A DNA stretch of 64,000 nt from Prosopocoilus inquinatus (Eukaryota; Arthropoda; Insecta; Coleoptera; Lucanidae). The stretch spans positions 7,256,501 through 7,320,500 of the forward strand of contig CM069880.1 of assembly GCA_036172665.1 (NCBI GenBank), given 5' to 3'. Of this stretch, positions 57,501 to 64,000 are shown piece by piece. The position numbers and the translations under genes were made by a program. Every line of letters begins with the position of its first letter. Position 1 is the stretch's first letter. The notes beneath the pieces were generated by a model, which was not told the origin of the DNA, ran no database searches, and saw only the letters and a list, made by a program, of their open reading frames with translations.

Positions 57501-60426
57501 GCAAACGTAAACATCGAAGCAGGATGACTTCTGATAACGAAAGTGAATTGTCGAAGAGTTCAAGCAGGTCTCATCGTAAACACCGACGGCATAGGTCACG
57601 TGGTAACAGGAAAGATTCCGGATCGGAACAAGAAAATACCACGCAACGACGAAAATCGATGAATAAATCCAGGCATTCGGATAGTCATTATGAATTGGTC
57701 GACTCCGGTTCACAGTGGCGCGAGGTCCAAAGGAAACAAGCTGGAGAAGGAGCAGGGAGCACCATTCAACAAGCAAACGTAATAAGCAGCAGGCGATCAG
57801 GGTATTCCAATAGTGGTTTGGAAACTGAATCCGAAATGTCCTTTCGCAATCGCCATCGCAGACAGCGAAAGCATAGATCTCGCTCGAGGTCACCCGATAC
57901 CAAAACCTGGTTACCAGATGAGCTTAAGAAACATTTAGAATTCGATCTCATCGATACTTTTGGCATGTCCGAATCTCAGTTGCGCGAAATACCGTACACA
58001 GTCGTGCAAACCAATCATGCCAAGCAGATGAAAATCAAGCATTTACAATGGGCTAAAGGGTTGGTGGGCAAAAACATCAAGATTCCTTGGTTTAGGTATG
58101 CTTTTTTTCAGGGATGGTTCTTCCCAAAGCGAAAAACGTACCGACAGTCCTCCACCCCCGTATTCTCCACAGATCTCCGAAGCAAACAGAGCACGAAGTA
58201 TAAGAGTAAGTCACTCTAGTTTAAAGAGCCAGTCGTCTTCTCAGCAATTATCTGGCAATGCGGATTTCATATCTATGACAACCTCCAGTATTGCATCCAA
58301 TTCCAGCACTCACAGCGCTTCTAATAATTTACTACCAAGGTCTGTTTAATACTATTGGCAATTATATAAGTGTTTTGACCCTCTCATTGCAGGATGTTGG
58401 ATTCTCTGGCAATTGCAGATAATTATTCGTATAATAGCGGCTCGCAACGTAGCGGTAAGAGTAGTAGAGTTGGTAGTTCAGCACTTTATGGCAATCCTAA
58501 TACCTTATTAGGTGGATTGAGTAATGGTTTTCAAGATTCTGATTCACCTAGAGTGAGTCATGAGCATACAGACTCAGGACTTGGTGGAGAACAAGACTGT
58601 ACTTACGGCAGTGAGAGGTATTTTTTTTTAAACCAAAACCAGTTTTCCTTTATCCACATTATATATTTGAACTGGAAGTTTTGGGATTCTTTATCCTTAA
58701 TAGCACTTCTTCATTTCCAACTTTTTTCGTCAAGTTAAATTGTTATGTAATGTGGATGCGTTTCATTAATCCTGTTATTTAGATGCACATTTGCAATTTT
58801 AATGTTTGATTTTAAATTTAAAGAAAAAAGTTAACTAGGTAATTAGGTGTTCAGCTAAAAAGCAGGATTATATTTGTAAAATATAATTTAAGTATTTAAA
58901 TAATAATGTACTAATACTATTAGATCAAGTGATAGTGCAAAACATGGACATGGAACTAATAAAGGGAGCGGTGGTGAAGCAAGAATAGGGCTAATTCCAG
59001 TGAGTAAAACCTTCACTAGTGATTATCAGCCCTTGAATCCTCAACAGCTCTACCCTAGCCATAGTAGTATGGCAGGGTCAAGAGTAAAACAAGCGTTAAA
59101 CATCGGCAAATCTTCTGTATATAAACAGGAGCTGGATAGTAGATATGGGGTTAGTTATTTCCTTTGAAAACTATAAAATCTTTAAAACTAATCATGTAGA
59201 TGCTAACTTTAAAGTACTTATTTTGCAGCAATTTAAAACATCATCTCGCATTTCTTGTAATACATACAATGCTTCAAACACACAAACTCATCATCTAGAG
59301 AGTGCATCTCACAAACATCCTGCCGATGCACGATCTTCGTTCATGAGAACTGGCACTAAATTCAGTAACGCTTCTTACAATTCGCATTTAATCGATCATA
59401 ACACTTCTTTACGGGGCTCTGTAAGATCTGTTGCGAGTAGTCCTGTCAGCAATGGTAATAACGAGTCGGGACCACTTCGACTCCAGTATAGAACAGCATC
59501 TAGTATGCGCTCAAAACGCACTCCTATCTCAAATAGATCTGAAATTGACGACAACTACATTTATACAGACCACACTACTGATACTAATAAAAACATAAAC
59601 GATTTTTTTTCTGTAAGTATTCTCTATTTACATTTTCTTTACGCTTGATTTTTTGTGTATGGAAACAAATTCATCATCATCAAAATAAAAATACTGTTTC
59701 AAAAATAATACAAACAAAAAATCAAGTTACATGCTTAAAAACGTAGTAGTAATTAAAAAATTGTGGTAATCTGTTAGTTTACTTTCTGGGTCTTCATTTT
59801 GCTTGCTTTGTCTTTGGCTGCTTCAATCTATTGGTATGTAGCTGCTTTTAAGAAAATCTGTAGTTTTTGAATTGGTTTTTGGTTTAGCATAGATTCGACT
59901 GATTTTTTTTCTCTGTGTCACATATTTGTGCCATTGCAAAATTGCTTAACATATTAAACAGTAAAGAAGCAAAATTGAAGCAGACTATGAGACAAAATCT
60001 AAATTGTAAAATTAAAACAGAGAACCACAAAACACGTTAACGATGTATATAAATACAATATATGTGATGCAGAGATGCCAAAGCAGAAGTATTCGTAATG
60101 CAAATCTTAGAACTAAACCTCCTTTGCCACCAATAAACAGACGATCACGTTCAATCAGTTTGGAATATATACTAACTCCACTAATTCGGAGCTCGCAGCA
60201 GTAAGTATGCGCTTTCAAACTTTATATTTAAAGCTTTGTAGATGATTTAACAGTTTGTCATAGACGATCACTTTGGTTTAGCAACGGTTAATCTAGAATT
60301 CTTTAACAGATCACGCCAACAGTGAGCTTGCCAAATATCGCTCAAAACGAGAACCAATCAGACAATGTATCTTCTTCAAATCAAGTCAAGAATACCGAAT
60401 TGTCTGAAATGAGCACAGAACTATGA
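39589..60426 (+). CDS. Band 4.1-like protein 4A (NBL4), FERM and FERM-adjacent protein; 5' exon(s) missing
   Basis: Exons joined by GT/AG sites with consistent phase: 39589-39693, 39755-39876, 42882-42979, 54685-54805, 55296-55383, 55439-55591, 56673-56827, 56879-56997, 57067-57151, 57208-57435, 57502-58059 (donor uncertain), 58112-58339, 58393-58617, 58924-59149, 59229-59612, 60310-60426, giving about 1003 residues from the first visible exon. Exons 1-2 are FERM lobe F1 ([19 protein letters not shown]). Exons 3-5 are F2 ([25 protein letters not shown]). Exons 6-7 are F3 ([25 protein letters not shown]), followed by the FERM-adjacent segment. The long tail is Arg/Ser-rich, keeps LREIPYTVV as in vertebrate EPB41L4A, and has a PPPPYSP motif that could bind WW domains. 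Family role: linking membrane proteins to cortical actin. The exon for the protein's first 30-40 residues was not found. The Gypsy element lies in the 42980-54684 intron. Confidence 0.9.
40300..41760. repeat. Higher-order tandem repeat in an EPB41L4A intron
   Basis: A unit of about 0.6-0.7 kb is present twice: CAATCCCTCAAAGTG at 40448 and 41161, and GAGGATGACGAACCCAAGGA at about 40764 and 41379. The different spacing shows an internal deletion of roughly 100 bp in the second unit. Within each unit the phrase AATCCCTCAA...GATGG...AACCCAA recurs, so the unit itself grew from shorter repeats. Confidence 0.8.
41770..42881. other. EPB41L4A intron sequence
   Basis: No separate feature is visible. 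It ends in the acceptor TTTTGTTTTAG before 42882. Confidence 0.6.
42980..44159. other. EPB41L4A intron sequence
   Basis: No exon or recognisable element. Two frames (43164-43427 and 43796-44008) have no motif. G-rich phrases (GGGGGTTCCC, GGGTCGATGAA) repeat near 43925-44035. Confidence 0.5.
44160..44325. repeat. R2 interior, partial copy 3
   Basis: TTTCATTATGCTTTGACAGC, CTTCAATTTGTC and GTCAAAAAGCGAT...GATGTCGCT match the 30.36-30.49 kb part of R2, more diverged. The conserved frame and termini are absent. Confidence 0.7.
44380..45850. repeat. Degenerate A-rich tandem repeats
   Basis: Phrases such as AAGTCAAATCGAATC, AAATCGAGTAAAAGAA, ATAAAACCAACTAAGTCAAA and AAAGACGATCGGGAC recur many times at irregular spacing. 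The plus strand is almost pyrimidine-free. This is a decayed satellite-like array in the EPB41L4A intron, immediately upstream of the Gypsy insertion. Confidence 0.75.
45979..45982. other. Target site duplication (left), ATAT
   Basis: ATAT directly precedes the 5' LTR and directly follows the 3' LTR at 52599-52602, as expected for Ty3/Gypsy integrases, which make 4-6 bp duplications. The AT-rich motif makes a chance match possible. Confidence 0.7.
45983..46305 (+). repeat. 5' LTR
   Basis: Starts TGTGGCGAGCC and ends AACGTAACA. It differs from the 3' LTR by one base (AGAGGCC against AGACGCC) and lacks a 4-bp piece in the ACAAATTAG region. Confidence 0.95.
46123..46157 (+). promoter_or_regulatory. 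LTR core promoter: TATA box, AP-1-like site, initiator
   Basis: TATAAAA lies at 46123-46129 and a CAGTC initiator-like motif at 46153-46157, 30 bp downstream, which is the usual spacing. A perfect TGACTCA (AP-1 type) lies between them at 46141-46147. The same arrangement is in the 3' LTR. Inferred from motif spacing only. Confidence 0.55.
46306..46325 (+). other. Putative primer-binding site
   Basis: TGGTGTCGGTGTGCGGG begins one base after the 5' LTR, and TGG is the expected complement of a tRNA CCA end. I could not assign the tRNA. Confidence 0.45.
46406..47287 (+). CDS. Gypsy ORF1: SAP domain plus hendecad coiled coil
   Basis: 293 codons from a good ATG after a 100-bp leader. Residues about 7-42 match the SAP helix-extension-helix pattern ([20 protein letters not shown]...[12 protein letters not shown]), a DNA/RNA-binding motif known from nuclear scaffold proteins. 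Residues 72-227 are 14 repeats of an 11-residue unit such as [11 protein letters not shown] or [11 protein letters not shown]; twelve are exactly 11 long, one is 10 and one is 14. Hendecads form long, weakly twisted coiled coils. A short second helical stretch follows. The frame stops at TTA-AAA-TAA, while the gag frame is already open from 47242 in -1, so ORF1 may be the N-terminal part of Gag made by frameshift or a separate protein. Confidence 0.85.
   Translation: MATRKVLLKDLKVAELKTVLEERELETCGLKGALQQRLRSDLLTAGEDPETFLFEISCGPVDFNKILKDEFREQSRNFKDELREQSRNLDEKLLEQSGNFKEELREQSGNFKDELREQSRNLDEKFLEQSGKFKDELREQSRNLDEKFQEQSGNLEKLREQSRNLEEKLLEQSGNFDKLQNKLLEQSRDLDEKFLEQSRNFDEKLLEQSGNLKGEFLEQTKGLEDKLVVKISEETRNLQENVEEIIFQQDNKIKNLEQIMAGLRVFGDQPPVEVLENNETRIVEGPAENSKLK
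46619..47086 (+). repeat. 33-bp coding minisatellite within ORF1
   Basis: The DNA encoding the 14 hendecads is itself repetitive (GAACAATCCAGAAATTT and variants every 33 bp). Copies remain very similar at the nucleotide level, which points to recent expansion or homogenisation. Long minus-strand frames over this region are mirror artefacts of the repeat. Confidence 0.9.
47242..48030 (+). CDS. Gypsy ORF2: Gag with CCHC zinc knuckle
   Basis: The frame is open from 47242 with no ATG near its start; the conserved gag begins at KPPTFDG (about 47287) and continues through [13 protein letters not shown]. The nucleocapsid end has a CCHC knuckle [14 protein letters not shown] (47947-47988), C-x2-C-x4-H-x4-C, followed by basic residues, which packages RNA. 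It lacks an initiation codon of its own, so translation is most simply explained by a -1 shift from ORF1 at 47279-47287. It ends with TTA-AAC-TAA, and Pol is open across this stop in -1. A single ancestral gag broken by an indel is the alternative. Confidence 0.85.
   Translation, partial: NPNCGRTSRKFEIKIKPPTFDGKSSWPNYFKQFEAAAKANRWTASEKATSLIVALRGDAIDVLQTMPPEEQEDFDKLVNRMEMRYGQAHLTEVYHAQLRNRCQKSGETLQEFEADVARLAQLAYPTAPVEFLKCLTVQTFIDGIRDPDNQQALRMTHPKTSKNALAYALEFEAARRVSRGHVKVRAAMDFQEEEEEESANAKVGSAIKKRPREYTTAEDVCRIVEQIFKQKKPLVCWNCQEEGHVRRRCPKPRQDPRKPQLN
47279..47287 (+). promoter_or_regulatory. Candidate -1 frameshift signal 1 (TTA-AAA-TAA)
   Basis: The last two sense codons of ORF1 and its stop. 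Slipping back by one gives ATT AAA and enters the gag frame exactly at KIKPPTF. Only the A-site Lys codon re-pairs fully. Confidence 0.4.
48022..48030 (+). promoter_or_regulatory. Candidate -1 frameshift signal 2 (TTA-AAC-TAA)
   Basis: The last two sense codons of gag and its stop. With the preceding G it reads G-TTA-AAC, a relative of the classical U-UUA-AAC heptamer. Slipping gives GTT AAA and enters Pol as VKLSRVG. Confidence 0.5.
48022..52289 (+). CDS. Gypsy ORF3: Pol (PR-RT-RNaseH-IN) fused to OARD1/TARG1-like macro domain and CCCH zinc finger
   Basis: The frame is open from 47901 (residue 1 below) and is probably entered by frameshift at 48022. Protease: [13 protein letters not shown], catalytic D at 93. 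RT: residues about 385-560 with CVDYRLLN and YLDD at 507-510. RNase [12 protein letters not shown] from about 652. Integrase: HHCC zinc region from H887, catalytic D956, D1016 and E1052 (D,D-35-E), and a GPY module (WEGPYKV). Then an appended macro domain, about 1260-1410: [22 protein letters not shown] with K1337 and [10 protein letters not shown] with D1378, aligning with TARG1 catalytic K84 and D125. Last is a CCCH finger C1419-x7-C1427-x5-C1433-x3-H1437. The final codons run into the 3' LTR. The macro domain would remove ADP-ribose from proteins; that role is inferred. Confidence 0.92.
51720..52130 (+). other. Macro domain segment of Pol
   Basis: This is the part of the Pol frame that matches the OARD1/TARG1 macro domain. 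Conserved boxes are [36 protein letters not shown] and [11 protein letters not shown]. The Lys nucleophile and the Asp that define TARG1 chemistry are both present, so an active hydrolase is plausible. The weakly conserved lead-in [12 protein letters not shown] may replace the usual first strand. Confidence 0.85.
52155..52211 (+). other. CCCH zinc finger segment of Pol
   Basis: Cysteines and histidine in the spacing C-x7-C-x5-C-x3-H (CYFFQAGSC, then KNGPAC, then RFRH) fit the RNA-binding CCCH class. It follows the macro domain by about 30 residues. Confidence 0.8.
52259..52271 (+). other. Polypurine tract
   Basis: AAGGAGGGGGCAG directly precedes the 3' LTR and would prime plus-strand DNA synthesis. 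It lies inside the Pol frame (encoding RRGQ). Confidence 0.8.
52272..52598 (+). repeat. 3' LTR
   Basis: Starts TGTGGCGAGCC and ends AACGTAACA, 327 bp; carries the 4-bp insertion (AAATAAATTAG) relative to the 5' LTR. The Pol stop codon falls 18 bp inside it. Confidence 0.95.
52599..52602. other. Target site duplication (right), ATAT
   Basis: Matches the left copy at 45979-45982. Confidence 0.7.
52603..53588. other. EPB41L4A intron sequence
   Basis: No exon or recognised repeat. A TTATTCAG acceptor-like site followed by a 28-codon frame (GAAAGGTTCCTGCATTC) on the minus strand at about 53549 could belong with the frame at 53589-53875. Confidence 0.4.
53589..53875 (-). CDS. Possible exon of an unrecognised membrane protein nested in the intron
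   Basis: A minus-strand frame with a real ATG at 53861 (90 codons) and a TTTTTAG acceptor-like site just upstream. It has coding-like codon use, richer in G and C at third positions than the surroundings (CTGCGACCGGTGATGGCCCT). The protein has a soluble N-terminal part ([19 protein letters not shown]) and one strong membrane segment, about residues 41-65, followed by basic KRFYKRFK. I do not recognise the family. It could be one exon of a nested antisense gene, a pseudogene remnant, or a chance frame. Confidence 0.35.
53876..54684. other. EPB41L4A intron sequence
   Basis: Nothing recognisable. It ends in acceptor TTTATTCTAG before 54685. Confidence 0.5.
55740..56480. repeat. Tandem duplication (460-bp period) containing a hairpin MITE
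   Basis: GTGCGCCGCCATGTTCCTCT occurs at 55922 and 56382. Each copy begins with a hairpin whose arms are AAAGCTACTT...GGGTATTTGGG.ATTGCTG and CAGCAATCCCCAAATACCCA...TAGCTTT. The duplication lies in the intron between EPB41L4A exons 6 and 7 and carries no coding sequence. Confidence 0.85.
60073..60200 (+). CDS. Putative alternative cassette exon of EPB41L4A
   Basis: 128 bp between a TGATGCAG acceptor and a strong CAGCA|GTAAGT donor. The frame is open in phase with exon 59229-59612 and encodes a proline- and arginine-rich stretch ([16 protein letters not shown]). Because 128 is not a multiple of three, including it shifts the last exon and ends the protein four codons later (SRQQ, stop). Skipping it joins 59612 to 60310 in phase and gives a 38-residue tail ending MSTEL. 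Both forms look usable, so two C-termini are predicted. Confidence 0.6.
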
Positions 60427-60647
60427 CTTTCCCATATTTAAACGTATTTATAAAAATGTTTTGTACTTGTATAATCTATTGTATTGTGAAAATGTTGTCC
60501 TCAAAATATATAAATGAATAATCGTAAAAAAAATTACTTAACCGTCTAAGTATTAAAAGTAATTGTAGAACTGTTTGTAATTATTTTGTATATGTGATTA
60601 TCTTTATGTTGAACAGTATTTAACATATTTATGTTATGTTGATTACA

Positions 60648-60653
60648 AATAAA
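60648..60653 (+). terminator. EPB41L4A polyadenylation signal
   Basis: AATAAA lies 222 bp after the stop codon, followed by an A-rich and T-rich stretch. It is the most likely 3' end of this gene. Confidence 0.6.
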
Positions 60654-61735
60654 AAAAATTTAGTTCGAACAGGTTTTGCTTATTGTGCCTATTCTTCTCT
60701 CCCAACAATCGAAACATTCAACAGAGGATTCAGGATTACAACACAAATTCATGACGTTTCGTACCTAAAATTCTTTATTCCTGTACACACTATTGTGACA
60801 ATTCTGTAAATGAAATCAATCAATGGCTATGGAGAATGTCCCACCGTACAAAATTTTACACCGAATTAGAATGACTTCCGAATGTACAGCGCCTTTTTCT
60901 TACAATCAACAGAATTTCCGTCACAACTTGATTAAAGCCTTAAAAAATACATATTTTTGAGTCTTAGTATGTATATATCAACAATTAATTACAATGTTAA
61001 TAAAAATATACATGTATATTTAAAGTAAAAAATACTAACGTATATTTATGTATGTATATATAGGCCCATATGTATGTAAATAGCTTAATTTACACTTCTT
61101 GCAAACCAGGCAGCAAGTACTAAACTACAATTTCCAAAAAGTAAACTCACAAAGTCACTTCCTCGTTTTTTTAAATTAATCCATCGTTACATAAACAACG
61201 AAATACTGAACACATAGACGCTTACGCTTAGAGATCATTTTAAATCCAAAACTCTCAAAAATCCGATTATTTTACACATATTGTCTTGTTTGGAGACAGT
61301 TACGGCAATTTAATTACTTATATACAGGGTATGATTAAAAGCTCTGACCGTAATACGTTTAGAATTTCTCAAATCACACGATGATTAAGTTTTTCATCGA
61401 GGTTTAATCAAATGTACTTCTATATTTGACAAATTTATTAAACAATTTCAAAGTTTACAGTTCAACATAATTGTACGCATAGTCATTAGTTTGCACCTGA
61501 ATATGACAAGTATGGAAACAAGCACATAAAACTAAATTGGAAGATTTACACAAATGTAACCCTCTTTAATTAAATCTTTGCTTTCTTTTTTCCTTTAATT
61601 AATTTTGTAAATGAATTTCATTTGCAGTTTTGAATGATAATAAATGAAAGCTGCCTGGTGTTAATTAAGTTGGGAAGCTGCCAAAACTTCCATATAAAAG
61701 AGTGCTCCGTGACCTTGAATTTAACCTCATATGAC

Positions 61736-61774
61736 TAATTAATTAATTAATTAATTAATTAATTAATTAATTAA
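61736..61774. repeat. (AATT)n microsatellite
   Basis: A 39-bp uninterrupted run of TAAT/AATT units. Confidence 0.9.
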
Positions 61775-62024
61775 GTGATACAAAATGCAAACTAATGAAC
61801 CATAAAAATCACAGCGTAAATAAATAGACTTGTGCACATTTACTTTATGATAACCTTTTCAGATCAGTGTAAATATGGGCTAAAAAGACCATTTTCTTCA
61901 TAAATATAAGGAAAAGTTATGGAGAAAATTAAGTTTTCACAAAGTTTTAATAAGTCACCGAAATTCAGATAACTACTTAAGAAGAGGAACATATTTTTAA
62001 TTTCATACTGAATTCAGATTTATG

Positions 62025-62049
62025 TATATATATATATATATATATATAA
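62025..62049. repeat. (TA)n microsatellite
   Basis: An uninterrupted TA run of about 25 bp. Confidence 0.85.
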
Positions 62050-62483
62050 TAAAATCAAACATATCACGTTAATAAGAATTGCTATTATTTGTCATCTTCT
62101 AAATTCATGTGTTAATAGTACACAGCCAGTGAAAAATTAATTCCATTTTGGCCATTTCTCAACACTAAGTGTGCTGATGTAAAATGAATTTTAGAATTGT
62201 AAGGAACTGTTAGTTTGCTTCCTATTTGTTAAAAGAATCAAGAATGCAAGTTAAATAATAGCAAGTCTTCTGAAATTTATTTACATTAAAGAATTCATGG
62301 GAAAACCACCACACAGCAAAGGGAACAATACGCCTTTTTACATACACCACGACATAAAAGACCTAACGGTGATGTGTTCCAACATTTATCAAAAATCTAT
62401 TTAACTTATTTACAATTACACAAAAATACTCAATTTAGAAAATATCTATACATAAAAAGACTAAGTTCCCTAAGAATAACTTA

Positions 62484-63501
<1,018 letters not shown>

Positions 63502-64000
63502 TTTAACAAAGTCTCTAACGAATTAGAGCACCACGAACTTTCTATAGTAATGTTTTCTCTTTTGCTGACAAAGTATACTTTTATATTTGTAAATTTTTAT
63601 GTGTTGACGTTTAACATCAATATGAAAGGTCAATAAACATGGCGGCCTGAAACTGTACGTTCACAACGAATTCAAACTGTTACAGTCACCACCGAAAATG
63701 GTTGGTTCAGATCCAAACAAACAATGAAATCGCTGTTTTATTCAAGTCTTCTTTCATCCAATACTGCAGTTTTTTTGATTTAATTGATTGAGGAACAAAT
63801 AAATCATTTCGCATTAAAAGTAACTTACATTTTAAGACATTTCTTGTATAAAGAAAAGCGGCAGCGCCTCTGGTGAACGTTAGTGGAACCAATCTAGTTA
63901 TTTTCGGTCCGAATTAAGTAGAAGTTACTAATTTGTGTTTTTTGTTTAACTATAATTTTGACAGTAACAGAAAGATTCAAAAAACTAATTAATAAAATAC
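63502..64000. other. GOLPH3 5' flank
   Basis: Probable promoter and 5' UTR region. AACATGGCGGCC at about 63636-63647 resembles a YY1/Pho binding site common at housekeeping promoters. A minus-strand frame at 63892-63707 begins at TTG and has no ATG, but contains a good donor (AAAT|GTAAGT) near 63827, so it may be non-coding first-exon sequence. No second gene is supported. Confidence 0.4.

Larger units (their letters stand above)
60654..62483. other. Intergenic space between convergent genes, probably including the GOLPH3 3' UTR
   Basis: No gene. On the minus strand a possible AATAAA (plus TTTATT at about 60772) could end a long GOLPH3 transcript, which would leave only about 100 bp between the two genes. 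Contains (AATT)n and (TA)n microsatellites. Confidence 0.5.

Noticed and set aside
58096..58111. 16-bp intron between two good splice motifs in EPB41L4A
   Set aside because: Far below the minimum length an intron needs; a 52-bp intron from 58060 preserves the same phase.
63707..63892. 61-codon minus frame beginning MVPLTFTRGAAAF with a mitochondrial-like look
   Set aside because: Its start is TTG, not ATG, and a good splice donor interrupts it; more likely GOLPH3 5' flank.

Overview
The window is AT-rich animal DNA, most probably from an insect. Introns in the gene-dense part are very short (51-66 bp), the two recognisable genes are conserved animal genes, and the mobile elements (a Ty3/Gypsy LTR element, a Penelope-like element and many MITE-like fold-backs) are of kinds common in insects. 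A beetle is a guess rather than something the sequence proves.

Layout. 1-39,588 holds no gene I can support. It is a landscape of repeats: a Penelope-like retroelement turned into a 4-kb inverted duplication (3,815-7,894), a 149-bp minisatellite (10.34-11.08 kb), MITE-like hairpins (14.2, 15.3 and 26.8 kb), a dispersed repeat family with a nested fold-back (13.4, 19.1-20.2 and 22.5 kb), a hAT-like fragment (20.9-22.0 kb), an element with arrayed subterminal repeats (29.1-29.9 kb), a palindromic family carrying a conserved 40-codon frame (30-32 kb), and a 248-bp tandem array (36.3-37.3 kb). 39,589-60,426 (+) carries about 16 exons of a FERM protein, the band 4.1-like 4A / NBL4 family (EPB41L4A). 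Its first coding exon is not identified and may lie upstream. 62,484-63,501 (-) is a complete four-exon GOLPH3 (Golgi phosphoprotein 3; Drosophila sauron) gene, convergent with EPB41L4A.

The most striking object is a young, apparently full-length Ty3/Gypsy element (45,983-52,598) in the large EPB41L4A intron, in sense orientation. Its LTRs differ by one substitution and one 4-bp indel, and it has a 4-bp target duplication. ORF1 combines a SAP domain with 14 near-identical 11-residue coiled-coil repeats. ORF2 is a gag with a CCHC knuckle. ORF3 is a complete protease-RT-RNaseH-integrase. After the integrase, Pol continues into a macro domain of the OARD1/TARG1 type that keeps both catalytic residues, and then into a CCCH zinc finger. 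The two ORF junctions both require a -1 shift and both carry the same local signal, TTA-AAN directly before a TAA stop. I know of no description of this combination. A retroelement-encoded ADP-ribose hydrolase could counter host ADP-ribosylation, but that role is inference.

How it fits together: the EPB41L4A FERM module would anchor membrane proteins to cortical actin, and its unusually large introns are where repeats have accumulated. GOLPH3 would act at the trans-Golgi. No functional link between the two genes is visible beyond their convergent placement.
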